Positions 27,499 through 36,748 of a stretch of 64,000 nucleotides of DNA are shown one piece after another. The notes beneath the pieces were generated by a model. The model searched no databases. It had not been told where the DNA came from and worked only from the letters and a program-made list of their open reading frames with translations. The stretch lies in NCBI RefSeq assembly GCF_004208525.1, contig NZ_SGIT01000002.1, positions 868,001 through 932,000 of the forward strand, in the 5' to 3' direction. Source of the DNA: Sphingobacterium corticibacterium. GTDB taxonomy: Bacteria; Bacteroidota; Bacteroidia; Sphingobacteriales; Sphingobacteriaceae. Made by a program: the position numbers and the translations under genes. Every line of letters starts with the position of its first letter. The first letter of the stretch is position 1.

Positions 27499-29412
27499 TT
27501 AATCATCTAGAGGATCAAAGGTTCCGCCCTCCCATCCAATAGTGGTTTCGATGTTCACACCGCGGCGTACAAAGTCGTTATGAAACGTATAAAAATTGTG
27601 GTACTCCGGGATAAACATTGCTCTAAAGTTGGTTTCCTGGGGCCGAGCCACGTGAGGTTGAAAATATTTCAGATAGGTTTCCTCATCATTCAAATCTAGA
27701 CGATCGCGGAATTGCTCTCCGGTTGTTTCATTAACGACGGTTTGTAATTTGGCGATCGTGTCCCTTCTAGCGTCATTATTAACTCCAAACACCTGTAATT
27801 GATAAACTTCCAAAAATTCGCCGCTTAGCTTAGACCAGTTCCGGGTGCGGCGCAGGTCGGCATTACGTTTGTTCTCGAAAGAGAACTCGATCATACGTTC
27901 ATTAAGTATTAATTCGCGCATTTGCTCTATACTGGCAATCCTACCCAAGCCATAATCGTTACTACCTTGTTCAATATCGGCACGATCACGGATCTGCCGT
28001 ACCATATCTTTGGCCGTCGCCATATCCCCGGTTTCATTAGCACAATCTGCCAAATTCAACATCACTTCAGCAAAACGCATTTCAATCCAGTCCATACCAC
28101 TTCCACCTCGTCCATCGTTATACGGAACAGAGGCTTCGGCCAAACCTGGTGTTGTAAACTTTTTACAGTAAACTGCCCAATTCGCACTTTCCAAGTCACC
28201 ACCATTCGTTGCTCCTTCATAGTTCCACTGACGACGTCCTTCCTTACCACTCAGCTCCCATACACTGCCGTTATAAGCCATGGTCGCCTCAAAACGAGGA
28301 TCTCGATCTTTCCAGAACAGAATGTTATTGAAGGTATAATTTCCCGGTTCGTCTATACGGTTTCCATCTTTCATCGGATAGGCGCGTAGCAGTTTCACTG
28401 TGGGCTGATAGCCGAGAAATGGTGATCCATTCTGGTTTTCTGATCTCGGGCGGGACTTCCGCTCCTCATCATGCCCACGCCGCGCTTCGGTACTGGAATA
28501 TGGTCGTGAAATCAGGGTTTCCGGATTTGAAGCACCGTCGATTTGAAAAATCATGCTGTATTCCTCTACCAAACGACGTCCTGCGGCCAAACCGATATCA
28601 TAAGCCTCCTTATTGGCAATAAGCGCCTCCTGCCAGCGTGAAGCATCGTGGGGATGCTTTGGGTCGTCCAGCGGATTAAACTGTGGACTGGCCCAGTACA
28701 ACAAAGCTTTTCCCTTCAATGCAGCCACCGCTTCGTAGGTTAAACGCCCCCAATCACTCCCACCCCATTTTACATCTTTGAGATACTCCATAGCGTGATT
28801 GAGGTCGCTTACGATCTGTTCAAAACAGGCACGGGCGCTAGACCGACCGTCGGTCATTACATTGTCGGGATCCTGCGGCTCCAGTACCAGCGGCACCCCG
28901 CCATAAACCTTTACCATTTCAAGATAAACCATCGCCCGCAAGGCATAATACTGTCCCAACATCGGATATTTAACCGCATCGGCAATTGTACTCTCCGGCA
29001 AATATTTAATCGCATTGTTACAGCGTGCAATATCCATATAGCGGTTATCCAGATAATTTTGATTATAACTATTCCCTGTATAACGTATGTCGTGATTATT
29101 CAATGGAGCCCCCGTTATTCCCAAAGCTTGTGCACCATACGATCCGTTAGATGCCAAAAAATGTTCGTCACTGACCAAGTGGATGTCGAAGCGCGAAGGA
29201 ATTGTCTGGTAGGGAAACCTAGGAATAATCAATTCGTAAGCTTTATTAAGGTGCATATTCACGGCCCCTTCGGTATTCCACAAGCCTTCAGCATCCAGCC
29301 CTCCTCTATCGGGCAGGATAAAAAAATCGTCGTTATTGCAGGAAAGCAGTATGGCAGAAGATAATGCCAACATGAACCCTTTCCGAAACTTTGTATATAT
29401 TTTCTTTGTCAT
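27499..29412 (-). CDS. SusD/RagB-family surface glycan-binding lipoprotein (pair B)
   Basis: 637 aa, lipobox AILLSC (C25). Typical SusD features are ALRAMVYLEMVKVYGGVPLVL in the first third, ALKGKALLYWASPQFNP and MRFAEVMLNLADCANE near the C-terminus. It ends GGTFDPLDD, like the pair-D SusD (GAGTFDPLQ), so pairs B and D form a second subgroup distinct from A and C. It would bind oligosaccharide at the cell surface together with the SusC encoded 17 bp upstream. Ligand unknown. Confidence 0.93.
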   Translation of the reverse strand: MTKKIYTKFRKGFMLALSSAILLSCNNDDFFILPDRGGLDAEGLWNTEGAVNMHLNKAYELIIPRFPYQTIPSRFDIHLVSDEHFLASNGSYGAQALGITGAPLNNHDIRYTGNSYNQNYLDNRYMDIARCNNAIKYLPESTIADAVKYPMLGQYYALRAMVYLEMVKVYGGVPLVLEPQDPDNVMTDGRSSARACFEQIVSDLNHAMEYLKDVKWGGSDWGRLTYEAVAALKGKALLYWASPQFNPLDDPKHPHDASRWQEALIANKEAYDIGLAAGRRLVEEYSMIFQIDGASNPETLISRPYSSTEARRGHDEERKSRPRSENQNGSPFLGYQPTVKLLRAYPMKDGNRIDEPGNYTFNNILFWKDRDPRFEATMAYNGSVWELSGKEGRRQWNYEGATNGGDLESANWAVYCKKFTTPGLAEASVPYNDGRGGSGMDWIEMRFAEVMLNLADCANETGDMATAKDMVRQIRDRADIEQGSNDYGLGRIASIEQMRELILNERMIEFSFENKRNADLRRTRNWSKLSGEFLEVYQLQVFGVNNDARRDTIAKLQTVVNETTGEQFRDRLDLNDEETYLKYFQPHVARPQETNFRAMFIPEYHNFYTFHNDFVRRGVNIETTIGWEGGTFDPLDD

Positions 29413-29429
29413 GTCTCTTCGTATTAATT

Positions 29430-32400
29430 TTATAAACTAGCACTCAAACCCACTGATATTGTCCGGACGATCGGATAATTATATACCTGGGGACTATATG
29501 GATCCTTGTAGCTGAACGGATTGACCAGTGTCCAGAGGTTATTTCCCGTCAGCAATATCCGTGCGTTCGACAAGCCTATACGGCGAGCTGCATTCGCTGG
29601 GACGGCATAACTCAACGTCATGTTGTTGATCCTGATCGTTGTGCCATTCAATGCCCAGATATCAGCTGCGTCGTTGATATACGGGTCATCCGATCTCGGA
29701 TACTTTCCACTCATCGGGTCTTCCGGAGTCCAACGGTCGCGCCAGAAAATCGGCACATTGGTTTCGTAGTTCGGCTTCGTCCGCGCCCGGCTATCCACGA
29801 ACACCTTTCCACCAAAACGAGCCATGATATTTGTTCTTAAGCTAAAATCTTTGTAACGGACACCAAGATTGATACCTGTTGAGAATACCGGTGTGGTACG
29901 ATCAAACATAAAGTCTTTATCTAAGTAGTTAATCACACCATCCCCATTGGTATCTTTGTAGATCATCCAGCCCACCTGTGGCACCATACCGTTAATGGTA
30001 TAGTTGGGATTTTCGGACATAAAGGCGTCCAGTTGCTCCTGTGTACGAAACATCCCGTCTGTTAGATATCCAATGTTACCAGTATTGTATTTCCGAGGAT
30101 CCACACCGAATTTAGTACCTAACCAATCACCATGCGTACGATCTTTCTCTGTAAACGCATTCGGATTATACATCATCTTGGTTACAACAGAATTCCCCCA
30201 GCCGAAGTTCATGCCGGCATTGATACTCCAGTCGTCTGTAATCCGGGTATTGTAACCGATAGAAAACTCCGACCCCCAATTATAGGCCTCCCGGTAGTTT
30301 ACGGGTGGTGCTATTAGACCCGAATACAGCGGATTCGTTGTAGATACGCCTTGGTCAAATCCGTCAAACACTTTGTTTTGAAAGAACTCCGCACTTAGGT
30401 TTAAGCGATTGTTCCACATCGTGGTTTCAATCCCGAAGTTAAACGAACGCTTCTTCTCCCAGGTGATCAGCAAATTGGGATAGTCAGAGGGGTTGAGACC
30501 TATACCATAATTTCCGTCACCAAACATATAACCATTGTTGATATCGACTTTATATCGCTCCTGCCACAGACGCTCTGACACACGATCGTCTCCGGTAATT
30601 CCCCAGTTCACTTTCAGTTTCAGGTGGTTTACAAAGTCTACATTGTCTTTGAAAAAGTTTTCCTGACTCACGATCCATCCAGCTCCTACACTCGGTGACC
30701 AGCCCCAGCGGTCACCTCGAGCAAAGTTGGACGAAGCATCGAGACGCGCCACTACCTGCAAAAGGTACTTCTTTTTATAATCGTAGCTTAGGCGCCCAAA
30801 CCCGGAGCGTTTACTCGTTTCGCCTATAGAACGGCTCGGACGATCATGGAGGTCAAATGCCCAGTAGTCCATCTGGTTTGGAATCGCCTGGCTTAGCCAA
30901 CGAACCGACAAATTATCGCTGTTCGATACCGTTTGTTCCGCTCCTACAACCACACCGATGCTATGATCGGCAAAGGTTCCATTATAGTTTAACGTAACAA
31001 AACCCTGATAGCCACTATTGTTACCTAAACTCGCATCCAACGTAGAACTTGCTTTAGGAAGCACTTCGGTATATTGATCTCCCGTTGCGACTAAGCTATT
31101 GGAGTACAATTCGCCGTTGTTGCCTATACGTTGAAAATTCCACATTCGATAAGGTGGTATATATTGTTCGCCACTGCTGTTCCCACCTCTTTGTGAAATC
31201 TGCAGTTTTGCGGAAAAACCTTTCAAGAAGGAAGGGGCCCAGTTCAGGCTGGCATTGATGTTGTAATCCTGCGACTTACTTGTTTGCTGATATCCTGAGT
31301 TAATAACGGCTAAAGGATTACTACCCTGACCTTTAATATTCACGGGGAGTCCATCGATATACATCGGAATCCAATCCGGGGTCGCAATCAATTTAGAGTA
31401 GAAATCGGCATCGGTCTCATTACCGATCTGGTTTTGGCTTTCCCGAAGATTATGATTGAGGTTAAAAGCTATATCCGCCGTTAACCCTTCAACGATAGTC
31501 GTCGTCAAGCCACTGCGCAAAGAATACTTATCATTTTTCATCCCGGCATAGTTCGCGTTCTGATTCTGAAAACTTCCTCCCACGAAAAAGGTCGTACGCT
31601 CGCCCCCACCGGAAATATTGAGGTTGTGCCGTTGCATCACTGCCGATTTCCACAGCTGATCATACCAACTTTCCGCATCTAAGCCCCTCAAATAGGCCAA
31701 ATCAGCTTCCGAAAACATTTCACTTTCTGCCTTATTCCCTACAAATGCACTTTCGTTCAAGAACTGTGCTAATTCATAGGCTGTCAAAAAATCGGGTTTT
31801 CGGGCTGCGTCGGTAATTCCGAAGTAACCGTTGTAAGATATACTCGGTTTCCCTTGCTTTCCTCTCTTGGTGGTAACAAGAACTACCCCTTTCGCACCAG
31901 CTGCCCCATAGATGGCGGCAGATGCATCTTTTAAGAAAGTGATATTTTCCACCATGGAAGGATCCAGCGCATCGAATACATCACTGGATACGGTAATTCC
32001 ATCCACAATATAAAGTGGCTCGGATGTTGCGCCGATACTCCCCCCCACTTCACTCGTCGTCGCCCCACGGATATTCAGCGAGATACGCGATCCTGGTCGA
32101 CCGGAGGCTTCGCTCACGCCTACACCTGCGATTTGGTTTCGTAAGGCCCCGGCAATATTGGGTGCCGGAATATCCATCAGCTCCTCTCCTGTTATCGTCG
32201 CCACGGATCCCACAATTTCGGAACGCTTCTGCGTGCCGTATCCTGTAACAACGACTTCTTCAATCGCATCGCTGGATTCCAGTGTGATGGTGATGCTGGT
32301 CATTCCACCAACATTGACTTCTTGCACTTTGTAACCAACAAAGCTCACGACCAGCTGTGTATTTCCTTCAGGCGTATTTATCCTAAATACGCCATCTTTA

Positions 32401-32678
32401 TCCGTCTGTACCCCCGACTTTGTTCCTTTTACCAAAACGGTGGCGCCAGCGACTGGGTTGCCATCCTGATCGATAACTTTCCCTGTTATGTTGACAAAAC
32501 TCTCGATTTTCGTCAACTCTCGAGCAGGTATATCAGCCGCTTCCACTCCGACGAAAGGAGTGACTAGCAAACAAGCCAGCAGCACATTTCGTGTTCCCTT
32601 TAGAAAAGCTAAGGGCATATCAGCACGACTCTTCATATACTTCATTTTAAGTTTATTCATTCTAAAAATAGGTTTCAT
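29430..32678 (-). CDS. SusC-family TonB-dependent transporter (pair B)
   Basis: About 1082 aa from the ATG at 32,678. The frame extends to a GTG at 32,699 directly against the previous stop, but the ATG is the better start. Order: signal peptide (ends near VEAA), carboxypeptidase-regulatory-like domain with FVNITGKVIDQDGNPVAGAT, IEEVVVTGYGTQKRSEIVGS, plug with FLKDASAAIYGAAGAKGVV and a barrel ending VGLSASL. It imports oligosaccharides across the outer membrane using TonB energy. Second gene of operon B, behind the beta-helix lipoprotein; N-terminal domain close to those of pairs A and D. Confidence 0.93.
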   Translation of the reverse strand: MKPIFRMNKLKMKYMKSRADMPLAFLKGTRNVLLACLLVTPFVGVEAADIPARELTKIESFVNITGKVIDQDGNPVAGATVLVKGTKSGVQTDKDGVFRINTPEGNTQLVVSFVGYKVQEVNVGGMTSITITLESSDAIEEVVVTGYGTQKRSEIVGSVATITGEELMDIPAPNIAGALRNQIAGVGVSEASGRPGSRISLNIRGATTSEVGGSIGATSEPLYIVDGITVSSDVFDALDPSMVENITFLKDASAAIYGAAGAKGVVLVTTKRGKQGKPSISYNGYFGITDAARKPDFLTAYELAQFLNESAFVGNKAESEMFSEADLAYLRGLDAESWYDQLWKSAVMQRHNLNISGGGERTTFFVGGSFQNQNANYAGMKNDKYSLRSGLTTTIVEGLTADIAFNLNHNLRESQNQIGNETDADFYSKLIATPDWIPMYIDGLPVNIKGQGSNPLAVINSGYQQTSKSQDYNINASLNWAPSFLKGFSAKLQISQRGGNSSGEQYIPPYRMWNFQRIGNNGELYSNSLVATGDQYTEVLPKASSTLDASLGNNSGYQGFVTLNYNGTFADHSIGVVVGAEQTVSNSDNLSVRWLSQAIPNQMDYWAFDLHDRPSRSIGETSKRSGFGRLSYDYKKKYLLQVVARLDASSNFARGDRWGWSPSVGAGWIVSQENFFKDNVDFVNHLKLKVNWGITGDDRVSERLWQERYKVDINNGYMFGDGNYGIGLNPSDYPNLLITWEKKRSFNFGIETTMWNNRLNLSAEFFQNKVFDGFDQGVSTTNPLYSGLIAPPVNYREAYNWGSEFSIGYNTRITDDWSINAGMNFGWGNSVVTKMMYNPNAFTEKDRTHGDWLGTKFGVDPRKYNTGNIGYLTDGMFRTQEQLDAFMSENPNYTINGMVPQVGWMIYKDTNGDGVINYLDKDFMFDRTTPVFSTGINLGVRYKDFSLRTNIMARFGGKVFVDSRARTKPNYETNVPIFWRDRWTPEDPMSGKYPRSDDPYINDAADIWALNGTTIRINNMTLSYAVPANAARRIGLSNARILLTGNNLWTLVNPFSYKDPYSPQVYNYPIVRTISVGLSASL

Positions 32679-32699
32679 CTTTATTATTCCCCACTCCAC

Positions 32700-34337
32700 T
32701 TAGGGTCTCCAACGTGGATCACCGACAGTAAACAACGCTGCATCGACAATCGTCAGATCGCTATTGGCGAAGTTGGTCATATCGGGCGCCGCAAAAACCT
32801 GCTCCGATGTCGCTGAATAGCGCACGATACCTGCTGCTGCCAATCCCTGAGTCGCCGAGGTACCCCAGATCGCATCAGACGTAGCGAAGTTATTCGTTGC
32901 GGAAACCGAATTCGGCACAAACCGATTAAACGAACGCCCTCCTGCCGTATAGCCAAATAACGTATTGCGAGCGGTAAAGCTACCGATCGTACTTCCTGTC
33001 CGTTGCATATCAATAATGAATCGATTACTATGTGGCGCATTGAAGAAGGTAATATTCTCCATTATCATAGTATTCAAATGATTAACCGCCGAATTATTAT
33101 ATCGGACAATCCACTCTGCATTGATAATAGTAGAGTTTGTCAAGCGGATATTGTTTACAGTACCATCCACATGGTCGGGGGCAAGCAGTCCATAATTTCC
33201 GATATTCTGGACAATAGAATTGTTGATCACAAAGTCTTCCACGATTTTCGACCCTGCATCTTTTAAACGCACCACACCTCTTTGATCCGATATCCGGCAA
33301 GCTTCAAATTCTATTTTTTTTATGGTAGACGCCGGAGATAAATTGAAAGCATAAGTACTTGTCATTTCTCCTGTTATTTCCACATCCTCGAATTTGATCA
33401 AGTTAATCTGCGATCCTTCCGCTATGTCAAAAGAAGAAGACATCTGTATACGTGCCTGATTACCGAAGCCCGGTTCGCTCGTTATCGTTACATCACGATC
33501 AAGCTTGAAGGTTTCTGTGATCGTATAGGTCATGCCTCTCTTCAATGCAATCGTACTTCCGGCTGGCACCTTATTCAAGGTGTTTTGCAAGATCATTGGG
33601 TCACTAGAAGCACGCAAATCGATATAACCTGCCTGTTCCACCGTAGGTTTCGTCGTAAATTCTAACACACCTAATGGTCTGTCATCATGACGAAAGAGTC
33701 TCGCTACATAGTTTTTTCCAGATGACAATCCCTCTATTAGTTTGGAGACTATCTTATCGTCTCTTACGTCGAACTCCTGCCTATTCGTGCCCTCAGCTGT
33801 TTCCACAACTAAGGTCGTCAGCTCACCGTGTGTCGCCCATCCCAAAATAGCAGCTTCATCCGTGAGGCTCCAGACTTTAATCGGCCGAAACAGGTCGATG
33901 GGTTTCAGCTGAAAACTACTAGTGCGTATCCATCCGGAAGACCCAGTTCCTGTACTTGCCACCGTACGTACGCGAGCGAAGTACTGCTGCAATGGCACAA
34001 TCTCTTCATCGCCTAGAAAAATCCAGGTGGAATCTGTTTCTAAATCAAGCGCATGCTGACTTTCATCGCTAAAGGTTGGGTCTGCGGAGACTTGAATCTG
34101 ATACGACACGGTTGTTTGACGATCATCGCCTTCCCAAGCGGCCACACCGGGACTCCAACGTAGCACGAGGGAGGTATCGGCATGCACAAGCGTAATCGCA
34201 CTTCTCATCTCTGTTAAACTCGTTGCAGGCCCGGTCACACTATCCTTGTTGCATGAATAGATCGAAGCTAACACAAGCATCAGAAGCCCTGTTCGGTAAA
34301 ATGAAATGGCATAGTTTGTAAACTTTTTTAATCTCAT
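32700..34337 (-). CDS. Fibronectin + beta-helix surface lipoprotein (DUF5123/DUF4957-like)
   Basis: 545 aa lipoprotein (SIYSC, C29). Residues about 40-240 look like two fibronectin-III modules (VSYQIQVSADPTF and YFARVRTVASTGTGSSGW). From about 250 a right-handed beta-helix runs to the C-terminus, with repeating Asn/Ile turns such as VEDFVINNSIVQNIGNYGLL and VNNIRLTNSTIINAEWIV. The layout matches DUF5123/DUF4957 proteins found in pectin loci. No lyase catalytic motif is apparent, so a pectin-binding role at the surface is likelier than catalysis. First gene of operon B, upstream of SusC, which is unusual: binding proteins normally follow SusD. Confidence 0.72.
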   Translation of the reverse strand: MRLKKFTNYAISFYRTGLLMLVLASIYSCNKDSVTGPATSLTEMRSAITLVHADTSLVLRWSPGVAAWEGDDRQTTVSYQIQVSADPTFSDESQHALDLETDSTWIFLGDEEIVPLQQYFARVRTVASTGTGSSGWIRTSSFQLKPIDLFRPIKVWSLTDEAAILGWATHGELTTLVVETAEGTNRQEFDVRDDKIVSKLIEGLSSGKNYVARLFRHDDRPLGVLEFTTKPTVEQAGYIDLRASSDPMILQNTLNKVPAGSTIALKRGMTYTITETFKLDRDVTITSEPGFGNQARIQMSSSFDIAEGSQINLIKFEDVEITGEMTSTYAFNLSPASTIKKIEFEACRISDQRGVVRLKDAGSKIVEDFVINNSIVQNIGNYGLLAPDHVDGTVNNIRLTNSTIINAEWIVRYNNSAVNHLNTMIMENITFFNAPHSNRFIIDMQRTGSTIGSFTARNTLFGYTAGGRSFNRFVPNSVSATNNFATSDAIWGTSATQGLAAAGIVRYSATSEQVFAAPDMTNFANSDLTIVDAALFTVGDPRWRP

Positions 34338-34681
34338 CTTTTTAGGTTATTTGTTATTAATTTAAATTACTACTTAGACTCTTATAAAAAATTTATCTAT
34401 ATCTTCCTGTATCGCTATAATCGTATAGCAGAAAGCAATTTTACATTATTTAAAATGTTAATGACTATGCTGTAATTCTCTCAGTTAGTTTATTGCAAAA
34501 AACAATCGGTTGCACTTGTTGCACCCTGTCAATATTGTACAGAGTACACATCCATTCTTTCTCCTCTTTTCACAATATCCGTGATACTTCTCCTCCTATT
34601 TTTTCTTGGACACTATTTCTATATTAACATAGAACTAAAGAAATATCCCGTACTTAAATATATAATCGCTAGTCGTTGTAA
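34338..34681 (-). other. Long untranslated leader candidate of operon B
   Basis: About 345 bp lie between the TTTG of promoter copy B and the start codon at 34,337. I found no credible ORF on either strand and no obvious riboswitch. The tract is AT-rich with homopolymer runs. It could be a long 5' leader, or a second promoter may sit closer to the gene. Confidence 0.4.
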
Positions 34682-34748
34682 CAAAGTTGATAATAAACGT
34701 TACATATATATTATAGTGCATTGTCCTTTTATTATAAAATATTATCAT
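34682..34748 (-). promoter_or_regulatory. Shared PUL promoter element (copy B), upstream of operon B
   Basis: The element 34,711-34,748 matches copy A at 31 of 38 positions by hand count without gaps. The match continues through the equal-length spacer to caaagttgataa (plus strand), that is CAACTTTG on the transcribed strand. This is close to the Bacteroidota -7 consensus TANNTTTG. Confidence 0.6.
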
Positions 34749-34855
34749 AATAGATTTATGTTATGAAATAGAGATGCAAACCATCTGAAATAAAAAAATA
34801 TAGATGGACACAAGTACTTGCATTTTTGTACCAAACACACTTATATCATAAAAGA

Positions 34856-34881
34856 AAGGCTGTTGTGTACACAACAGCCTT
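34856..34881 (-). terminator. Intrinsic terminator of SusCD operon A
   Basis: A 26-bp perfect palindrome, AAGGCTGTTGTGT joined to its complement, is followed on the minus strand by TCTTTTATG. It is 33 bp past the susD stop at 34,914. Confidence 0.75.
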
Positions 34882-34913
34882 ATTTACCAATACTTATATT
34901 ATTTTAACAACTA

Positions 34914-36746
34914 TTAATATCCATTGTTCTGATAATAAACTCCTCCGTCTTGAATTGTGTTCAAGAAATTCGTCGGGATCGGTCTCACCTCATGCACGCC
35001 ATCCATAAAATACGTTCCCACATCAGGATTAGTCGCCATTAAGTTTGATTTACTAAGCTTCTTTGTTCTCTTTAGATCATAGAATCGCACATATTCCCCA
35101 CAAAGCTCTATCGCTCTTTCATTCAAGACATCATCTACGGTAGCCGTACCTGACAATGGTCTAGCTCCTGCTCTGGTTCTAATTTTATTAATATAACCGG
35201 TAGCATTCGCTCCTCCGTTCACATAGATATCCGACTCTGCAGCAATCAAATATACCTCTGACATACGCATCATAAAGGTTGCATTCAGATTCCCATATCG
35301 ATTGCTTGCCGGGTTATTCTCGTAATAATTACTGCTATTATGCTTTGAAAGCGAAGGATAAAAGGAAAAAAATGGATTTACCACTGCATTTCCATCCGAT
35401 GAAGGACGGTTTTTCCTTGCGTACTGCATTTTTACAGTTCCGTTATTGACATCATATACATCCTCCAAGTCAACTACCAAATAATTCTGATCTAGCTTTG
35501 TTGCTATACGATCGGCATAATCCTCCTCATTCGTATGTACAAATTCAATTGCCCGATCTCCTCGAACCAACTGACTCCCTTCCTGCACATTGTTGCTCCG
35601 ATCAAAGGTATTTAGGTTTGCTTCTGACCAGGAAAAATTATCGCGGTTGGTGTCCCAATTTGTTTGAAACGATTGATGATAGCGAGGATCTAATGTACCG
35701 TCATCCTGTACAAAGAGCTGTAAAAGATGATTTGTCGGCATAAACTGTCCGCCTGAACGTCCACCCCAAGTGGTATATGTGGTTCCTGCCTGCTGTATAG
35801 CACCAAAGTCTGTTACCACACAATAAAAAAGCTCGTTATTCATATTCATGTTCCAGGCATTGTTACTTACACCTCCTATAACAAACCGATGTGCCCATAA
35901 CGCTTCTTTATTATTTTGGTTATTTGCTTCTGCAAACACTTCCTGAAATGTAGGATATAGATAGGTATTGTAAATACCTCCGCCAGCTTCACAATCATCG
36001 ATCAGCTTTTTCGCGGTTTCGAGAGCCTTGCCGGCGTAACCTTTTGCATTATCATACTGAACCGTTTGCAAATAAGCTCTCGCCAACAAGCCAAGTGCTG
36101 ATTTTTTCGAAGGCTTTGTAATACCATTATCTACGGGTAGCCATGCAACAGCAAATTCCAGGTCCGGTATAATCACATTTTCATAGACCGCTAATGGAGC
36201 TGTTCGCTCTGGACGGGTATCGACATCAGTAACCGGCTCCGTGGTAACGGTAACACCTCCAAATTGTTCAACCAAATTATAATAATACATAGCACGCATG
36301 AAATGAGCCTCGGCAACTACAGCATTTCGCTCTTCGTTAGAATTAAACGGCGCGACATCTGCATACCTAATTGCTAGATTACAAGATCCTATGCCATCGT
36401 AGCATACATTCCATACATCATTCCCCGTATTAGGAGCAATATTCGCCCCCGCCCCATATTTAAAAAACTGACTCCACGATATCCCATTTTTCTGATAGGT
36501 CCATAAATCGGTACCTCCTTCAGTGAACATCATCCATTGATTATAACCATATAATCTTCTTTCCATCCCGAAATAGATATTATTCACCAAGTTTCTATAT
36601 CCTTGGACAGATGATGTTGCTACCGATTCAATCGTAAATCCGGAAGGATTATATTCTTCTAAGGAACAAGAAGAAAGCAACAACGCTGTGACTAACGCAC
36701 AACTTGCTTTGTTTTTATATTTATTTATGAATTTCATAATTGACAT
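34914..36746 (-). CDS. SusD/RagB-family surface glycan-binding lipoprotein (pair A)
   Basis: 610 aa, lipobox ALLLSSC (C27) followed by SLEEYNP. Helical repeats (EAHFMRAMYYYNLVEQFGG and ALGLLARAYLQTVQ) and the C-terminal MRMSEVYLIAAESDI and RAIELCGEYVRFYDLKR are SusD hallmarks. It would bind oligosaccharides at the surface with the SusC encoded 2 bp upstream. It resembles the pair-C SusD in its N-terminal SL(D/E)EYNP and its C-terminal NGY, suggesting duplication and divergence. Ligand unknown. Confidence 0.93.
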   Translation of the reverse strand: MSIMKFINKYKNKASCALVTALLLSSCSLEEYNPSGFTIESVATSSVQGYRNLVNNIYFGMERRLYGYNQWMMFTEGGTDLWTYQKNGISWSQFFKYGAGANIAPNTGNDVWNVCYDGIGSCNLAIRYADVAPFNSNEERNAVVAEAHFMRAMYYYNLVEQFGGVTVTTEPVTDVDTRPERTAPLAVYENVIIPDLEFAVAWLPVDNGITKPSKKSALGLLARAYLQTVQYDNAKGYAGKALETAKKLIDDCEAGGGIYNTYLYPTFQEVFAEANNQNNKEALWAHRFVIGGVSNNAWNMNMNNELFYCVVTDFGAIQQAGTTYTTWGGRSGGQFMPTNHLLQLFVQDDGTLDPRYHQSFQTNWDTNRDNFSWSEANLNTFDRSNNVQEGSQLVRGDRAIEFVHTNEEDYADRIATKLDQNYLVVDLEDVYDVNNGTVKMQYARKNRPSSDGNAVVNPFFSFYPSLSKHNSSNYYENNPASNRYGNLNATFMMRMSEVYLIAAESDIYVNGGANATGYINKIRTRAGARPLSGTATVDDVLNERAIELCGEYVRFYDLKRTKKLSKSNLMATNPDVGTYFMDGVHEVRPIPTNFLNTIQDGGVYYQNNGY

Positions 36747-36748
36747 GT

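Noticed and set aside
28795..29364. 189-aa open frame on the plus strand
   Set aside because: Antisense shadow of the pair-B susD gene.
29430..32699. GTG start of pair-B SusC at 32,699
   Set aside because: An ATG at 32,678 gives a more natural N-terminus, and the GTG abuts the previous stop codon.
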